From: Treponema sp. C6A8 | GTDB taxonomy: Bacteria > Spirochaetota > Spirochaetia > Treponematales > Treponemataceae | Assembly (NCBI RefSeq): GCF_000619925.1 | Contig: NZ_JHVB01000001.1 | Coordinates: 124,001 to 188,000, forward strand | Reading direction: 5' to 3' | Length of the DNA: 64,000 nt | Shown here: positions 1 to 9,503 of the stretch, one piece after another | How the letters are laid out: each line of letters starts with the position of its first letter | Numbering within the stretch: position 1 is the first letter of the stretch | Position numbers and translations under genes: made by a program | Notes under the pieces: generated by a model | Seen by the model: the letters and a program-made list of their open reading frames with translations, nothing else | The model's database searches: none | What the model was told of the DNA's origin: nothing

Positions 1-171
1 AAAACTGCATTAGTATCTCCTGTTTTTGATATAGAAAAGTTAGCTTCAAATATTGAAAATTTGATGAGTAACGTAGAAAAAAGAATTTCTTTTGCAAAAG
101 CTGGAAATTGTCTAATGCAAGAATATACATGGGAAAACGCATATAAAAAGTTTGTTTCATTACTAAAATAG
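1..171 (+). CDS. Glycosyltransferase, C-terminal fragment (cut by window edge)
   Basis: Reading frame 1 is open from base 1 and stops at the TAG at 169-171. The 56 visible residues end in a helix with ENLMSN, AGNCLMQEYTWENAYKKF, the usual tail of a GT-B fold family 4 glycosyltransferase in which a Trp-Glu pair precedes the last helix. It is followed by further glycosyltransferase genes on the same strand, so it is probably part of the same polysaccharide cluster. The catalytic part lies outside the window, so donor and acceptor cannot be inferred. Confidence 0.6.
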   Translation, partial: KTALVSPVFDIEKLASNIENLMSNVEKRISFAKAGNCLMQEYTWENAYKKFVSLLK

Positions 172-404
172 TTTATGAAACAAATATTTTTCACTAATAT
201 ATAAAACATTCTCAATCTGTCAAACAATAATTTGATTTTTTATTGTAGTATCGACATTCTTTCTTTTATACTTATAGTAAGTAGCATTTTGATTTCTATT
301 GATATAACTAGATATGTTGAATATTAGTGAAATTCTATTTCTAGACATATATAAGTGTTATGAGTATCTTTGTGCTATCTTTTGTGAGGTTTTAATTATA
401 AATT
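172..404. other. AT-rich intergenic region
   Basis: 233 bases, strongly AT-rich, with no coding frame. It probably holds the promoter for the glycosyltransferase run starting at 405, but I see no clear -35/-10 pair and no terminator hairpin with a T-run. Confidence 0.4.
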
Positions 405-1370
405 ATGGGAAAAATAAGACATGCAGTTTTAATGGTTACTTATAATCAAGAAAAATTTATATGTGAGGCATTAAATTCCATATTAAACAATAAAGTGCTT
501 CCAGATTTAATTATTCTAAGAGACGATTGTTCTACAGATAATACTTGGCGAATAATAAAAGAATTTGTAGAAAAATATCCAGAGATTTTTGATGCTAAAC
601 AAAATGACCACAATCTTGGAATATATGATAATATGAATCTAGTTTGGTCACTTGGTATACATTCTGATTGCGATATTCTTTCATGGTGTAGTGGTGATGA
701 TTTATGGGCTCCTAATGTTATTGAAAATCTTAATAGAGCAATTGAAAAAAACAATATAGATGTCAAAAATGAAGAGTTTGTAATAGTAACAAATTCATAC
801 TTACTATTTCCTAATGGCAAAAGATCTTTGTGGAATAATTATAAACTCAGAAACAAAGATATACGATTACATCGTCTTGGTAAAAAATTAAATTATCGTG
901 AAATTGGTGTTTCTAGAAATATATTTAAGAATGGATATGAACCACTTAGAAAGGATTTAGGTTTAGCATCTGATACAATTTTTGTATTAAATAATGAAGC
1001 CAAAGTAAAAAAATGGTATTTTGAAAATTTTGAAGCAGCTTACTACAGGGTAAGTGTCGGTGTCGTGTCAAGAGAAAACGTAAAGAAATTATTAAAATCT
1101 GAAGCCGATGCATATAAGACTTTGTATAATTCTGAAAAATTTAATTTTAATAGAAGTGAAAAAAAACTTATTGAACTATGGATTTCTTTTGATAATTATA
1201 TTGTTGAACAAAGTATATGCAATTGGTTGTCTTTTGTAAAATCGTATTTTTCAAATTTTGAAAATATACAATTTTTTACCTTTAGAATGTTTGTAGCTTT
1301 ATTACCACCATTAATTTTAAATGTTTTAGTGACAATAAAATCTAAATTAAAGGAAAAAAGAGATAAATGA
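405..1370 (+). CDS. Family 2 glycosyltransferase
   Basis: 321 aa. The N-terminal GT-A fold is clear: VTYNQEKFICEALNSIL near residues 11-27, the nucleotide-binding DDCSTDNT near 40-47, and the metal-binding acidic motif SGDD near 96-99 that takes the place of DxD. The enzyme should transfer a sugar from a nucleotide donor onto a growing lipid-linked glycan at the inner face of the membrane. A hydrophobic stretch near residues 290-310 (ALLPPLILNVLV) may anchor it. It overlaps the next gene by 4 bases (ATGA), indicating translational coupling. The ribosome site is weak. Sugar specificity cannot be told. Confidence 0.85.
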   Translation: MGKIRHAVLMVTYNQEKFICEALNSILNNKVLPDLIILRDDCSTDNTWRIIKEFVEKYPEIFDAKQNDHNLGIYDNMNLVWSLGIHSDCDILSWCSGDDLWAPNVIENLNRAIEKNNIDVKNEEFVIVTNSYLLFPNGKRSLWNNYKLRNKDIRLHRLGKKLNYREIGVSRNIFKNGYEPLRKDLGLASDTIFVLNNEAKVKKWYFENFEAAYYRVSVGVVSRENVKKLLKSEADAYKTLYNSEKFNFNRSEKKLIELWISFDNYIVEQSICNWLSFVKSYFSNFENIQFFTFRMFVALLPPLILNVLVTIKSKLKEKRDK

Positions 1371-2287
1371 AATCAATATGTTATTTAGTATTAGCATTTA
1401 ATAATTATGATGATACCGTTGAGACGATAAATAGTATTAAAAAGCAAAGAAATTATAATGCTGATATAGATATTCTCGTTGTTGATAATAATTCTATACC
1501 CAAGTTTGCTAAACCATTGTGTAAATTCTGTGAAAAAAATTGTATTCAATATATTTATCGAAATATAAATGATGGATATGCTGGAGGTAATAATTTTGGC
1601 TGGAATCTTATTAAAGATAAATATAAATATATTTTTGTAGTTAATAATGATATCATCATTAATAATGTAGATTTGTCTATTAAATTAGTTAGTATTCTGG
1701 AAAATGATAATAAAATAGGAATTGCTGGTCCTGTTGTTTATTATGGCAACAATGAAAGACTAACTGATAAAGGAATAAGACGTATATTTTTCAATTATTT
1801 TTATGAGATAAAACTAATAAAAACACAAGATTATGAAGAATGTGATTCTGTTATCGGATGTTTTCTTGCATTAAACCCTAAAAATATAAGCAGTCCTCTG
1901 TTTGATGATAGTTTTTTTATGTATGGAGAGGAGCTTAACTTAGGACTCCGAACATGGAAAGAAGGGTATAAAGTTATTCATCTTACAGACGATGAATATT
2001 CTATATATCATAAAGGTGGTTGCAATCCTTTTGGAAATGGTTCTATATGGAAATTTTATTTATCAATTAGGAATTCTATCTTATGCTCAAGACAATTAAA
2101 TAAGAACAGAGGTATATACATTTTTTTGATTTTCGTTTCTGTATTAAGAACATATTTTAAGTTTAATTATTTAAGAAATCAGAGGCGGGCAGCATTAAAA
2201 GGCTTTATATCTGGAATAAAACTATTAAATAAAGATAAAAACTCTATTTCTTTTGATGCTCAAGAGGCTCTCCAAGGAAAGTTCTAG
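1367..2287 (+). CDS. Family 2 glycosyltransferase, rhamnosyltransferase-like
   Basis: 306 aa. It starts LVLAFNNYDDTVETINSI, has VVDNNS near residues 40-45, then NDGYAGGNNFGW near 68-79 and VVNNDI near 91-96. This NDGYAGGNN / NND arrangement is typical of the WcaE/RfbF rhamnosyltransferase-like branch of GT2. FFMYGEELNLGLR, about two-thirds along, matches the conserved E(D/E)xD-like acceptor segment of this branch. It overlaps the upstream gene by 4 bases and is followed after 41 bases by a GT4 gene, so it belongs to the polysaccharide operon. Rhamnose as the donor sugar is an inference from family resemblance only. Confidence 0.83.
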   Translation: MKSICYLVLAFNNYDDTVETINSIKKQRNYNADIDILVVDNNSIPKFAKPLCKFCEKNCIQYIYRNINDGYAGGNNFGWNLIKDKYKYIFVVNNDIIINNVDLSIKLVSILENDNKIGIAGPVVYYGNNERLTDKGIRRIFFNYFYEIKLIKTQDYEECDSVIGCFLALNPKNISSPLFDDSFFMYGEELNLGLRTWKEGYKVIHLTDDEYSIYHKGGCNPFGNGSIWKFYLSIRNSILCSRQLNKNRGIYIFLIFVSVLRTYFKFNYLRNQRRAALKGFISGIKLLNKDKNSISFDAQEALQGKF

Positions 2288-2328
2288 ATAAAAAAAGTAA
2301 TATTAAATATAACGAAGAAGCAAGTTTT

Positions 2329-3534
2329 ATGTATAAATTACTTCAAATAAATACAATTATAAATTCTGGTTCTACTGGTCATATTGCGGAATCTTTGGGA
2401 GAATTTGTTATTGCAGATGGTTGGGAAAGTTACATAGCCTATGGTCGTAATCCAAGGGAATCTGCTTCTCATTCAATAAAAATCGGTAATAAGTTTGATA
2501 TATTCTGGCATGTGTTTGTTACACGTGTGTTCGATTTACATGGCCTTGCATCACTGGGGGCTACAAAAAAACTGATTCGTAAAATAGAAACAATAAAACC
2601 TGATGTAATTCACTTGCATAATATTCACGGTTATTATCTGAACTACAAAATCTTGTTTAATTATCTTGCAATAAAAGGAATTCCAATAGTATGGACAATG
2701 CATGATTGCTGGGCTATAACGGGTCATTGTCCACACTATACTTTTGTAAAATGTAAAGAGTGGCAGTTCAAGGAAGGTTGTAGAACTTGTCCCCAAAAAA
2801 AAAGGTATCCATCGTGTATACTGTTTTCAAATGTTGCTTATAATTTCAGAAATAAAAGGAAATATTTTAATTTATTAGCAGAAAATCAGCTTACAATAGT
2901 TACTCCTTCAAAATGGCTTTCTGATGAAATGGGGAAATCCTTCTTGAAACACTATTCAAGAAAGGTTATATATAATGGAATAAATATTGACGTATTTAAG
3001 CCATATCCAATTACTCAGATTAATGAGAAAAATATTATTCTTGGTGTTGCAAGTGTATGGAATGAAGAAAAAGGGCTAAACGATTTTTTAGAACTTTCAA
3101 AACTTATAGATGATGAATATGAAATCGTTTTGATCGGAGTAGAAGACAAGATTATTAAAGAATTACCAGAAAATATTAAAGGAATAAAACGGACTGAAAG
3201 CAAAGAGGAGCTGGCACAATGGTATTCAAGGTCTCTTTGTTATTTTAATGCAAGTGTCGAAGAAACTTTTGGAATGACTTGTATTGAAGCACAGGCGTGT
3301 GGGACTCCTGTGGTCGCATATAATTCTACTGCTATTCCGGAAACTTTCTCTGAGAATACGGGGATTATGGTCGAAACTCGAAATATAAAAAAAGTATACG
3401 AAGCAATAAAAACAATAGAAATAAATGGAAAAAAATTTTATTCTGATAGTTGCCGTAATTTTGTGGTTTCAAATTTTAATGAGAAAAATAAATTCCAACA
3501 ATACATTGAATTGTATAAAGAACTAACAAAATAA
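2329..3534 (+). CDS. Family 4 (GT-B) glycosyltransferase
   Basis: 401 aa. The N-terminal acceptor half shows SGSTGHIAESLG near residues 13-24 and IHLHNIHGYYLNY near 94-106. The C-terminal donor half contains the EX7E-type segment VEETFGMTCIEAQACGTPVV near 316-335, characteristic of GT4 retaining transferases. A cysteine-rich stretch near residues 138-163 (CPHYTFVKCK, CRTCPQKKRYPSC) is common in WcaC-like members of this family. It lies within a same-strand run of glycosyltransferases. Specificity is unknown. Confidence 0.85.
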   Translation: MYKLLQINTIINSGSTGHIAESLGEFVIADGWESYIAYGRNPRESASHSIKIGNKFDIFWHVFVTRVFDLHGLASLGATKKLIRKIETIKPDVIHLHNIHGYYLNYKILFNYLAIKGIPIVWTMHDCWAITGHCPHYTFVKCKEWQFKEGCRTCPQKKRYPSCILFSNVAYNFRNKRKYFNLLAENQLTIVTPSKWLSDEMGKSFLKHYSRKVIYNGINIDVFKPYPITQINEKNIILGVASVWNEEKGLNDFLELSKLIDDEYEIVLIGVEDKIIKELPENIKGIKRTESKEELAQWYSRSLCYFNASVEETFGMTCIEAQACGTPVVAYNSTAIPETFSENTGIMVETRNIKKVYEAIKTIEINGKKFYSDSCRNFVVSNFNEKNKFQQYIELYKELTK

Positions 3535-3557
3535 TAATAAATTGGATAAAATAAATT

Positions 3558-4343
3558 ATGAAAATTTCAATCATTACAGTCTGCTACAACAGTTGTCAAA
3601 CTATTTCTCGAACAATTGAATCGGTTCTGGCACAAAATAATGTTCATCTTGAATATATAATTTTTGACGGTGCTTCAAAGGATAATACTGTTCAAATAGC
3701 TGAGTCATATCGAGATTCTTTTGCACAAAAGGGGTTTGAGTATCGAATAAACTCAGAACCTGATAACGGCATTTATGATGCAATGAACAAAGGTATAAAT
3801 GCTGCTACTGGTGATGTTATTGGAATATTAAATTCAGATGACTATTACGCTTCTTCTGATGTTTTATCCTCTATAAATTCTTGCTTTGAACAAAACAATA
3901 CTGATAGCGTTTATGGTGATTTATTGTATGTGAAAAATGATAAGTCATATCGTTATTGGAAATCTGGTAAACAGAAATCATTTCGTTCTGGATGGATGCC
4001 ACCACATCCTGCTTTTTTTCTAAAAAGGTTAGTATATGAAAAATACGGCCTGTTCCGACTTGATTGTGGAATTAATGCTGATTATGAATTAATGCTGCGT
4101 TTTTTAGAAGTTCAGAAAATAAGTACTATCTGGCTAAATAAAGTTTGTACATATATGGAAGCCGGTGGAACAAGTAACAATGGCTTGAAAGCACGTATTG
4201 CTGGTATGAATAATGATAAACTTGCCTGGGAAAAGAATGGTTTGAAGCCTTGTAGATTTACAATTCTGCTTAAGAAACTAAGGAAACTGCCACAGTTTGT
4301 TGGTGCGAGATTTTATTCTTTAAAAATAAGTAGTACTATCTAG
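3558..4343 (+). CDS. Family 2 glycosyltransferase, WcaA-like
   Basis: 261 aa. Contains ITVCYNSCQTISRTIESVL near residues 5-23, FDGASKDNTVQI near 37-48, PDNGIYDAMNKGI near 69-81 and LNSDDYY near 92-98 (DxD equivalent SDD). PPHPAFFLKR near 149-158 is a hallmark of the small WcaA/colanic-acid type GT2 enzymes. It is the last glycosyltransferase before a defence-type ATPase gene that starts 9 bases after its stop, so the defence pair has been placed directly behind the operon. Confidence 0.87.
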   Translation: MKISIITVCYNSCQTISRTIESVLAQNNVHLEYIIFDGASKDNTVQIAESYRDSFAQKGFEYRINSEPDNGIYDAMNKGINAATGDVIGILNSDDYYASSDVLSSINSCFEQNNTDSVYGDLLYVKNDKSYRYWKSGKQKSFRSGWMPPHPAFFLKRLVYEKYGLFRLDCGINADYELMLRFLEVQKISTIWLNKVCTYMEAGGTSNNGLKARIAGMNNDKLAWEKNGLKPCRFTILLKKLRKLPQFVGARFYSLKISSTI

Positions 4344-4352
4344 GAATGTACA

Positions 4353-6293
4353 ATGAATTTGCTTGGAATATATCTAGAAGATGGTTCAGAGACTGTAATA
4401 AAAAACTTAACTAAAAAATCTTGGTTTCCTTTTGTCCCTATAGAGGTAAATGAAAAAGGACTTCCTGATTATTTTCAAATGAAATCCTTTTCTGATAAAA
4501 CGGCATTTTTATATAATTCCAATGAAGATGAGAATCCTAAAATTACAATAAATTGTTTAGTTGGGAAAAATGGGGCTGGAAAATCTGCGTTATTGGATCT
4601 TTTGTATCGGTTAATTAATAATCTCAGTTATTTATTGCTTGGTCAGTATGGGTATGAAATAAATTATGCTTATGGTTTTCAAGCCTCGTTGTATTTTAGT
4701 GTTCCTAATAAAACTGATTGTGATGTGTATTGTTATTATAGTAATAATACAGATGATAAAATTTTCAAAAATAATGAGTCGTGTACAGATATACTTACAT
4801 CTTATTCGATTAGTAAAATAAAAAACTTTATTAAAAAACTATTTTACACAATTGTTGTAAATTATAGCAATTATTCTTTTAACCAAAACGACTATCTCTT
4901 TAATTCAAACTTTTCGACCAAGCAATCCAAATTCTGCTCAAGAAAATTTATTAACGGAAAATGGTTAACAAGTCTTTTTAACAAGAATGATGGATATACA
5001 ACCCCTTTAGTTATCACTCCATATCGCAGTTCTTCTGGAGTTATAGATGTTGAAAAAGAAGATCATTTAGCAAAGAATCGAATAATTGCTGCTCTTCTCT
5101 TATTTCAAAATACTTTAAATAATCAAGATGAATATGACTCTTTTATACAAGGATATAAACCTGAAAAGTTAACATATAGACTTAATGGCTATTATACTAA
5201 TATTAATCAAAAACTTGGCAATTTTATAAAAAGAATTCCTTGCTTAAAAAAAAATTACAAAACTCTTTCAAAAACGAATATTGACAAAATAAAGTCTTTG
5301 ATGATTACAGCATGGAAAGAAGTCCTAACTGAAAGAAAAATATGGACAGAAGAATTAACAGTGTCAAAATCGGAACGGGCTTTAAACTATTTATGTTATA
5401 AAACATTAAAAATATTGAGCTGGTATGAATTGTATTCTAATAAACTACCAGCAAAATTATCAGAAAATGATTATATAAAAGAATTTAAAAATATTATAAA
5501 CAAAATACTTGATACTCCTATTGATCATATCACAATAAAAATATTTCAGATATTAAATTATTTGAGAACTTCTCTTTATGATAAAACATATACTTTGGAT
5601 ATATCAAAAATAATGCCTTATGAGAATATACAGACAATTGATAATTATCTTGTTGTATTACCTCCACCTTTCTATTCCATAGATATTGTTCTTACAAAAA
5701 AGGCTGGTGAAAAAACTTTAATTTCAAGGAGGAGTAGTGGAGAAAAACAGTTTTTATATAGTTTAAGTTATGTTTTATATCATTTGAGTAATTTAAATTC
5801 CAAAAATAGTAATCCAAAGTATAAACATATATTAATATTTTTTGATGAAGTTGAATTATATTTACATCCAGATTGGCAAAGATTGTTTATTTCTAAGCTT
5901 TTATATGTAATAAAAAAATGTTGCTTTATTAATATAAAAACTATAAATATCGTAATTGCAACGCACTCTCCTTTTCTATTAAGTGATATTCCATTATCAA
6001 ATGTTTTAGCATTGGAAAATGGAAAGGCAATTAAAAAAAATGATATGAAAGAATCATTCTGTGCAAATTATTATGATTTATTATCAAACCAGTTTTTTCT
6101 TGATTGTTCTATAGGTGAAAGATCTAGACAGATAATCTCGCGATTATTTGAAATAGCAAAGAAAGGAAACTGTAACCTAACAATAGAAGATAAAGCTTTT
6201 CTTAATTCAAATTCTCAAATTGTTGATTATATAGCAGATCCATTTATTCTAAAGAGTCTGCAATCTTTAGGAATTAATAATGTTAAAGTTTAA
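4353..6293 (+). CDS. AAA/ABC-type ATPase of a Septu-like (PtuA) defence pair
   Basis: 646 aa. Walker A GKNGAGKS at residues 71-78; ABC-like signature RRSSGEKQF near 458-466; Walker B ILIFFDEVELYLHP near 494-507; H-loop VIATHSPFLLSD near 532-543. About 380 residues separate Walker A from the signature, the layout of RecF/OLD/PtuA-like ATPases rather than transporters. No transmembrane segment is seen. Its last bases overlap the start of an HNH nuclease gene (ATG at 6280), the arrangement of Septu PtuA/PtuB and of type I-A and III-A retron effectors. In those systems the ATPase senses phage and controls the nuclease. The assignment to Septu is by architecture, not by alignment. Confidence 0.75.
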   Translation: MNLLGIYLEDGSETVIKNLTKKSWFPFVPIEVNEKGLPDYFQMKSFSDKTAFLYNSNEDENPKITINCLVGKNGAGKSALLDLLYRLINNLSYLLLGQYGYEINYAYGFQASLYFSVPNKTDCDVYCYYSNNTDDKIFKNNESCTDILTSYSISKIKNFIKKLFYTIVVNYSNYSFNQNDYLFNSNFSTKQSKFCSRKFINGKWLTSLFNKNDGYTTPLVITPYRSSSGVIDVEKEDHLAKNRIIAALLLFQNTLNNQDEYDSFIQGYKPEKLTYRLNGYYTNINQKLGNFIKRIPCLKKNYKTLSKTNIDKIKSLMITAWKEVLTERKIWTEELTVSKSERALNYLCYKTLKILSWYELYSNKLPAKLSENDYIKEFKNIINKILDTPIDHITIKIFQILNYLRTSLYDKTYTLDISKIMPYENIQTIDNYLVVLPPPFYSIDIVLTKKAGEKTLISRRSSGEKQFLYSLSYVLYHLSNLNSKNSNPKYKHILIFFDEVELYLHPDWQRLFISKLLYVIKKCCFINIKTINIVIATHSPFLLSDIPLSNVLALENGKAIKKNDMKESFCANYYDLLSNQFFLDCSIGERSRQIISRLFEIAKKGNCNLTIEDKAFLNSNSQIVDYIADPFILKSLQSLGINNVKV

Positions 6294-7390
6294 TTATACA
6301 AGTAATGTTATTCATAAATATAAATCTGCAATTAATTTTGAAAATCAAAATGATACTGATTGGGATAACTTCGTAAAAAAATATAATAAATATAAATTAC
6401 CAAATAAATTAGGAGATTTAATAAGCCTCTACTTTAGAATTAGCTAATATTTATATAAATACAATTAATGATATACAATTTAAAACTGATGCTGAGAGTT
6501 TGACATTTTTATCATATGATAACTTTTCTTCTGCTATTATTAGTTTTTTTATAGATAATAGAGATTTATTGAATATTAGTACATGTATTTATTGCAATAT
6601 GTCATATGTTAATATTTTTGAAACTAAAGAAGAAGACGTAATTTATCTATTAAATAAGGCTCCTATAGAAGAATTAGAAAAGGTTTTAAAGGTAAACGAG
6701 CCAAATATTACAAAAAGACAACTCACTGGATTTATAAATAGAATTAGAAAAAATAAAAAAAACACATTAAAAGATTATCTTAGTATACAAGGCATAAAAA
6801 CAAGAATAACGAAAATTATTTCATACCGTATTAAACAACAATTTGATATTGATCATTTTCTGCCTAAAGATAAATGTAATTTGATTTCCCTATCGATTAA
6901 TAATTTTATTCCTAGCTGTCAAGTTTGCAATTCTAGACTTAAATTGGTAAAAGATGTCTATAGTTCAAATATGACGGCTACTGAACTTGAAACTTTATTT
7001 CCAACTAGTCCAAACTATAAATATTCAGAGGAAATGAAGTTTTCAATTGAAACACAAAGTTTCGTAAAGCCAACTTCTTTTGTTAAGACCATAAAGAAAT
7101 GTAATTTATTATTAAAACCAATAAAATATAAAACATTGTATGAAAAAGAAGCACAAATATTTAGAATTCAAGACAGATATAGATATCATATTATAGAACC
7201 ATTAACATATTTAGATAAATTAACAATTTTTAATGATTCCTATTTTAAAATGCTAAAAAGTACAACAAAATTAACTGATTACGAAATATCTATATTGAAA
7301 GAAGCAATTTTTGAAAGTTTTTTTCGTACAAATAATAAAAGAATATTTGAAAAATTATATATGGATATAGAAGAACAGAATAAAATATAA
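6280..7390 (+). pseudogene. HNH nuclease (PtuB-like), frameshifted near 6436
   Basis: Translation from ATG 6280, which overlaps the ATPase gene end, gives about 54 residues ending in LGDLISLYFRIS and a stop at 6445-6447. Removing one A near 6436 restores LYFELANIYINT and joins the frame that runs to 7390. The downstream part holds two zinc-ligand pairs, CIYC about 30 residues after the TTG at 6500 and CQVC about 140 after it, around the HNH core IDHFLPKDK. It is therefore a single HNH nuclease gene broken by a one-base insertion outside any homopolymer. Restart at TTG 6500 could still give a 296-aa protein with the whole catalytic core, so activity is possible. It pairs with the upstream ATPase. 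Confidence 0.72.
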
Positions 7391-7451
7391 CACAACTAAT
7401 TAACTCAAAAGATTTTACTGAAAAAGCAAGTGCTATCTGAGTATTTTTTTT

Positions 7452-8327
7452 ATGCAAAACTCACCACCTTTATTCATCGGAGACCTTGTACAGAGTCGCC
7501 GAATCATTTATCAGCCTTCCTCTTTTGCTATGCAGAATCTGCTTTATCTGCAGGAAACAGGTTTTCTAACTGCAATTAAACCTCATACTTCAAGCCGACA
7601 GAATCTTTCTTCATTTTTATTTTTCTACGTTGAAGAGGGAGAGGGGAGTCTTACTTACCAAAATCAGAATTATTTAATGAAGAAAGGGGATTGTGCTTTT
7701 ATTGACTGCCGTAATAAATATTCACAAAGTTCTTCCTGTAAAAATCTTTGGTCTCTTAAGTGGGTGCATTTTTATGGCTCTAATATGAGTGAGATTTATG
7801 CAAAGTATCTTGAGCGGGGTGGTGGAGTTTGTTTTTCTGTGGATTCTAAGAAGCCTAATCCTTTTGTGCCAGTTCTTGATTTGATTATGGAAACGGCCTC
7901 TTCATCATCATATATCCGTGATATGAAGATAAATGAACACCTGTCGCATTTGTTGACTCTTTTGATGGAATATTCCTGGAATCCTGAAAAGGCAAAAGTT
8001 TCAAATACAAAATGTCTGAATATTTCAAATGTAAAGGCATTTATTGACCAGAATTTTACAACAAAAATTTCCTTAGAAATGGTTTCAAATCAGTTTAATG
8101 TAAATAAATCTTATTTGCTAAGGCTTTTTAAGGAAAATACGGGCCTTACCGTAAATAATTATATTTTGCAAAAACGAATTCTTATGGCCAAAAATGAACT
8201 TCGTTTTTCCAATAAGACTTTAGATTTGATTGCAGAAGAATGCGGGCTGGAAGAGGCAAATTATTTTATCCGTGTTTTTAAGAAGATAGAGGGCATGACA
8301 CCCGGTGAATATAGAAAACGCTGGTAA
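7452..8327 (+). CDS. AraC-family transcriptional regulator
   Basis: 291 aa. The N-terminal half is a cupin-type sensor (FFYVEEGEGSLTYQNQNYLM near residues 57-76, then KGDCAFIDC). The C-terminal ~100 residues hold two helix-turn-helix motifs: ISLEMVSNQFNVNKSYLLRL, then TLDLIAEECGLEEANYFIRV followed by the family signature FKKIEGMTPGEYRKRW at the very end. It should bind DNA and respond to a small ligand, perhaps a sugar. It lies 97 bases upstream of gmd on the same strand and may control the nucleotide-sugar genes, but no operator was recognised. Confidence 0.9.
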   Translation: MQNSPPLFIGDLVQSRRIIYQPSSFAMQNLLYLQETGFLTAIKPHTSSRQNLSSFLFFYVEEGEGSLTYQNQNYLMKKGDCAFIDCRNKYSQSSSCKNLWSLKWVHFYGSNMSEIYAKYLERGGGVCFSVDSKKPNPFVPVLDLIMETASSSSYIRDMKINEHLSHLLTLLMEYSWNPEKAKVSNTKCLNISNVKAFIDQNFTTKISLEMVSNQFNVNKSYLLRLFKENTGLTVNNYILQKRILMAKNELRFSNKTLDLIAEECGLEEANYFIRVFKKIEGMTPGEYRKRW

Positions 8328-8424
8328 AATGTCAATATTGTGCTACTTTTGATTTATATTTGCTGATTTATACTTTATAATTATCTAATAAGATTTATAT
8401 GAAATATTAATTTTGGAGAAATTT

Positions 8425-9501
8425 ATGGCAAACATAGCACTTATAACAGGTATTACAGGTCAGGACGGTTCTTTCCTTGCAGAATTCCTGCTTGAAAAAG
8501 GTTACGAAGTACATGGTATTATCCGTCGTTCATCATCTTTTAATACAGGACGCATTGAGCATCTTTATCTTGAAGATGCAATTGAAGATATGCACAAAAA
8601 TCGTAAAGTTTATTTGCATTATGGTGACCTTACAGATTCTGAAAGTCTTATCCGTTTGATTCGCCAAATAAAACCTACAGAAATTTATAACCTTGGTGCA
8701 CAGAGTCACGTTCAGGTTTCTTTTGAGGTTCCTGAATATACTGCAGACTGTGATGCTACTGGTGTTCTCCGTATTCTTGAAGCTGTTCACTTCCTTGGAA
8801 TGGAAAAGACTTGCCGTATTTATCAGGCATCTACTTCTGAACTTTTTGGTCTTGTTCAGGAAGTTCCACAGAAAGAAACAACTCCATTCTATCCACGTTC
8901 TCCTTATGCAGTTGCAAAGATGTACGGTTTTTGGATTATGAAGAACTATCGTGAATCTTACGGAATGTTCTGTTCAAATGGTATTTTGTTTAATCATGAA
9001 TCTGAGCGTCGTGGTGAAACTTTTGTTACCCGTAAAATTACTCTTGCTGCCAGTCGCATTGCACAGGGCTTTCAGAAAAAACTTTACCTTGGTAATTTAA
9101 ATGCTCTCCGTGACTGGGGATATGCCCGCGACTATGTTGAATGTATGTGGCTCATTTTGCAGCAGGATAAACCTGACGACTTTGTTGTTGCAACTGGTGA
9201 ACAGCATTCAGTTCGCGAGTTCTGTCAGTACGCTTTCAAAGAAGCTGGTATTGAAATTGAATTCAAAGGTGAAGGTGTAAATGAAAAAGGTTATAACAAG
9301 GCAACTGGAGAAGTACTTATTGAAGTTGACCCTAAATACTTCCGCCCTGCAGAAGTAGAAACCTTGCTTGGTGATCCTACAAAGACAAAGAAAGTTCTTG
9401 GCTGGAATCCGACAAAGACAAGCTTCCCTGAACTTGTTCGTATAATGATGAAGCATGATATGGAGTATGTAAAGGCTGAAAAAACTTTACATCAGAGATA
9501 A
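8425..9501 (+). CDS. gmd: GDP-mannose 4,6-dehydratase
   Basis: About 358 aa from ATG 8425, chosen because TTTGGAG lies 6-12 bases upstream and [15 protein letters not shown] matches the family start; an in-frame TTG at 8413 would add four residues. The enzyme converts GDP-D-mannose to GDP-4-keto-6-deoxymannose with NADP. Visible features are the Rossmann motif GITGQDG near residues 8-14, [15 protein letters not shown] near 34-48, the catalytic YAVAK (YxxxK), and [17 protein letters not shown] in the substrate loop. Its length is normal. fcl starts 3 bases after its stop. Codon use is more balanced than in the glycosyltransferase genes upstream. Confidence 0.96.
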   Translation: MANIALITGITGQDGSFLAEFLLEKGYEVHGIIRRSSSFNTGRIEHLYLEDAIEDMHKNRKVYLHYGDLTDSESLIRLIRQIKPTEIYNLGAQSHVQVSFEVPEYTADCDATGVLRILEAVHFLGMEKTCRIYQASTSELFGLVQEVPQKETTPFYPRSPYAVAKMYGFWIMKNYRESYGMFCSNGILFNHESERRGETFVTRKITLAASRIAQGFQKKLYLGNLNALRDWGYARDYVECMWLILQQDKPDDFVVATGEQHSVREFCQYAFKEAGIEIEFKGEGVNEKGYNKATGEVLIEVDPKYFRPAEVETLLGDPTKTKKVLGWNPTKTSFPELVRIMMKHDMEYVKAEKTLHQR

Positions 9502-9503
9502 TT

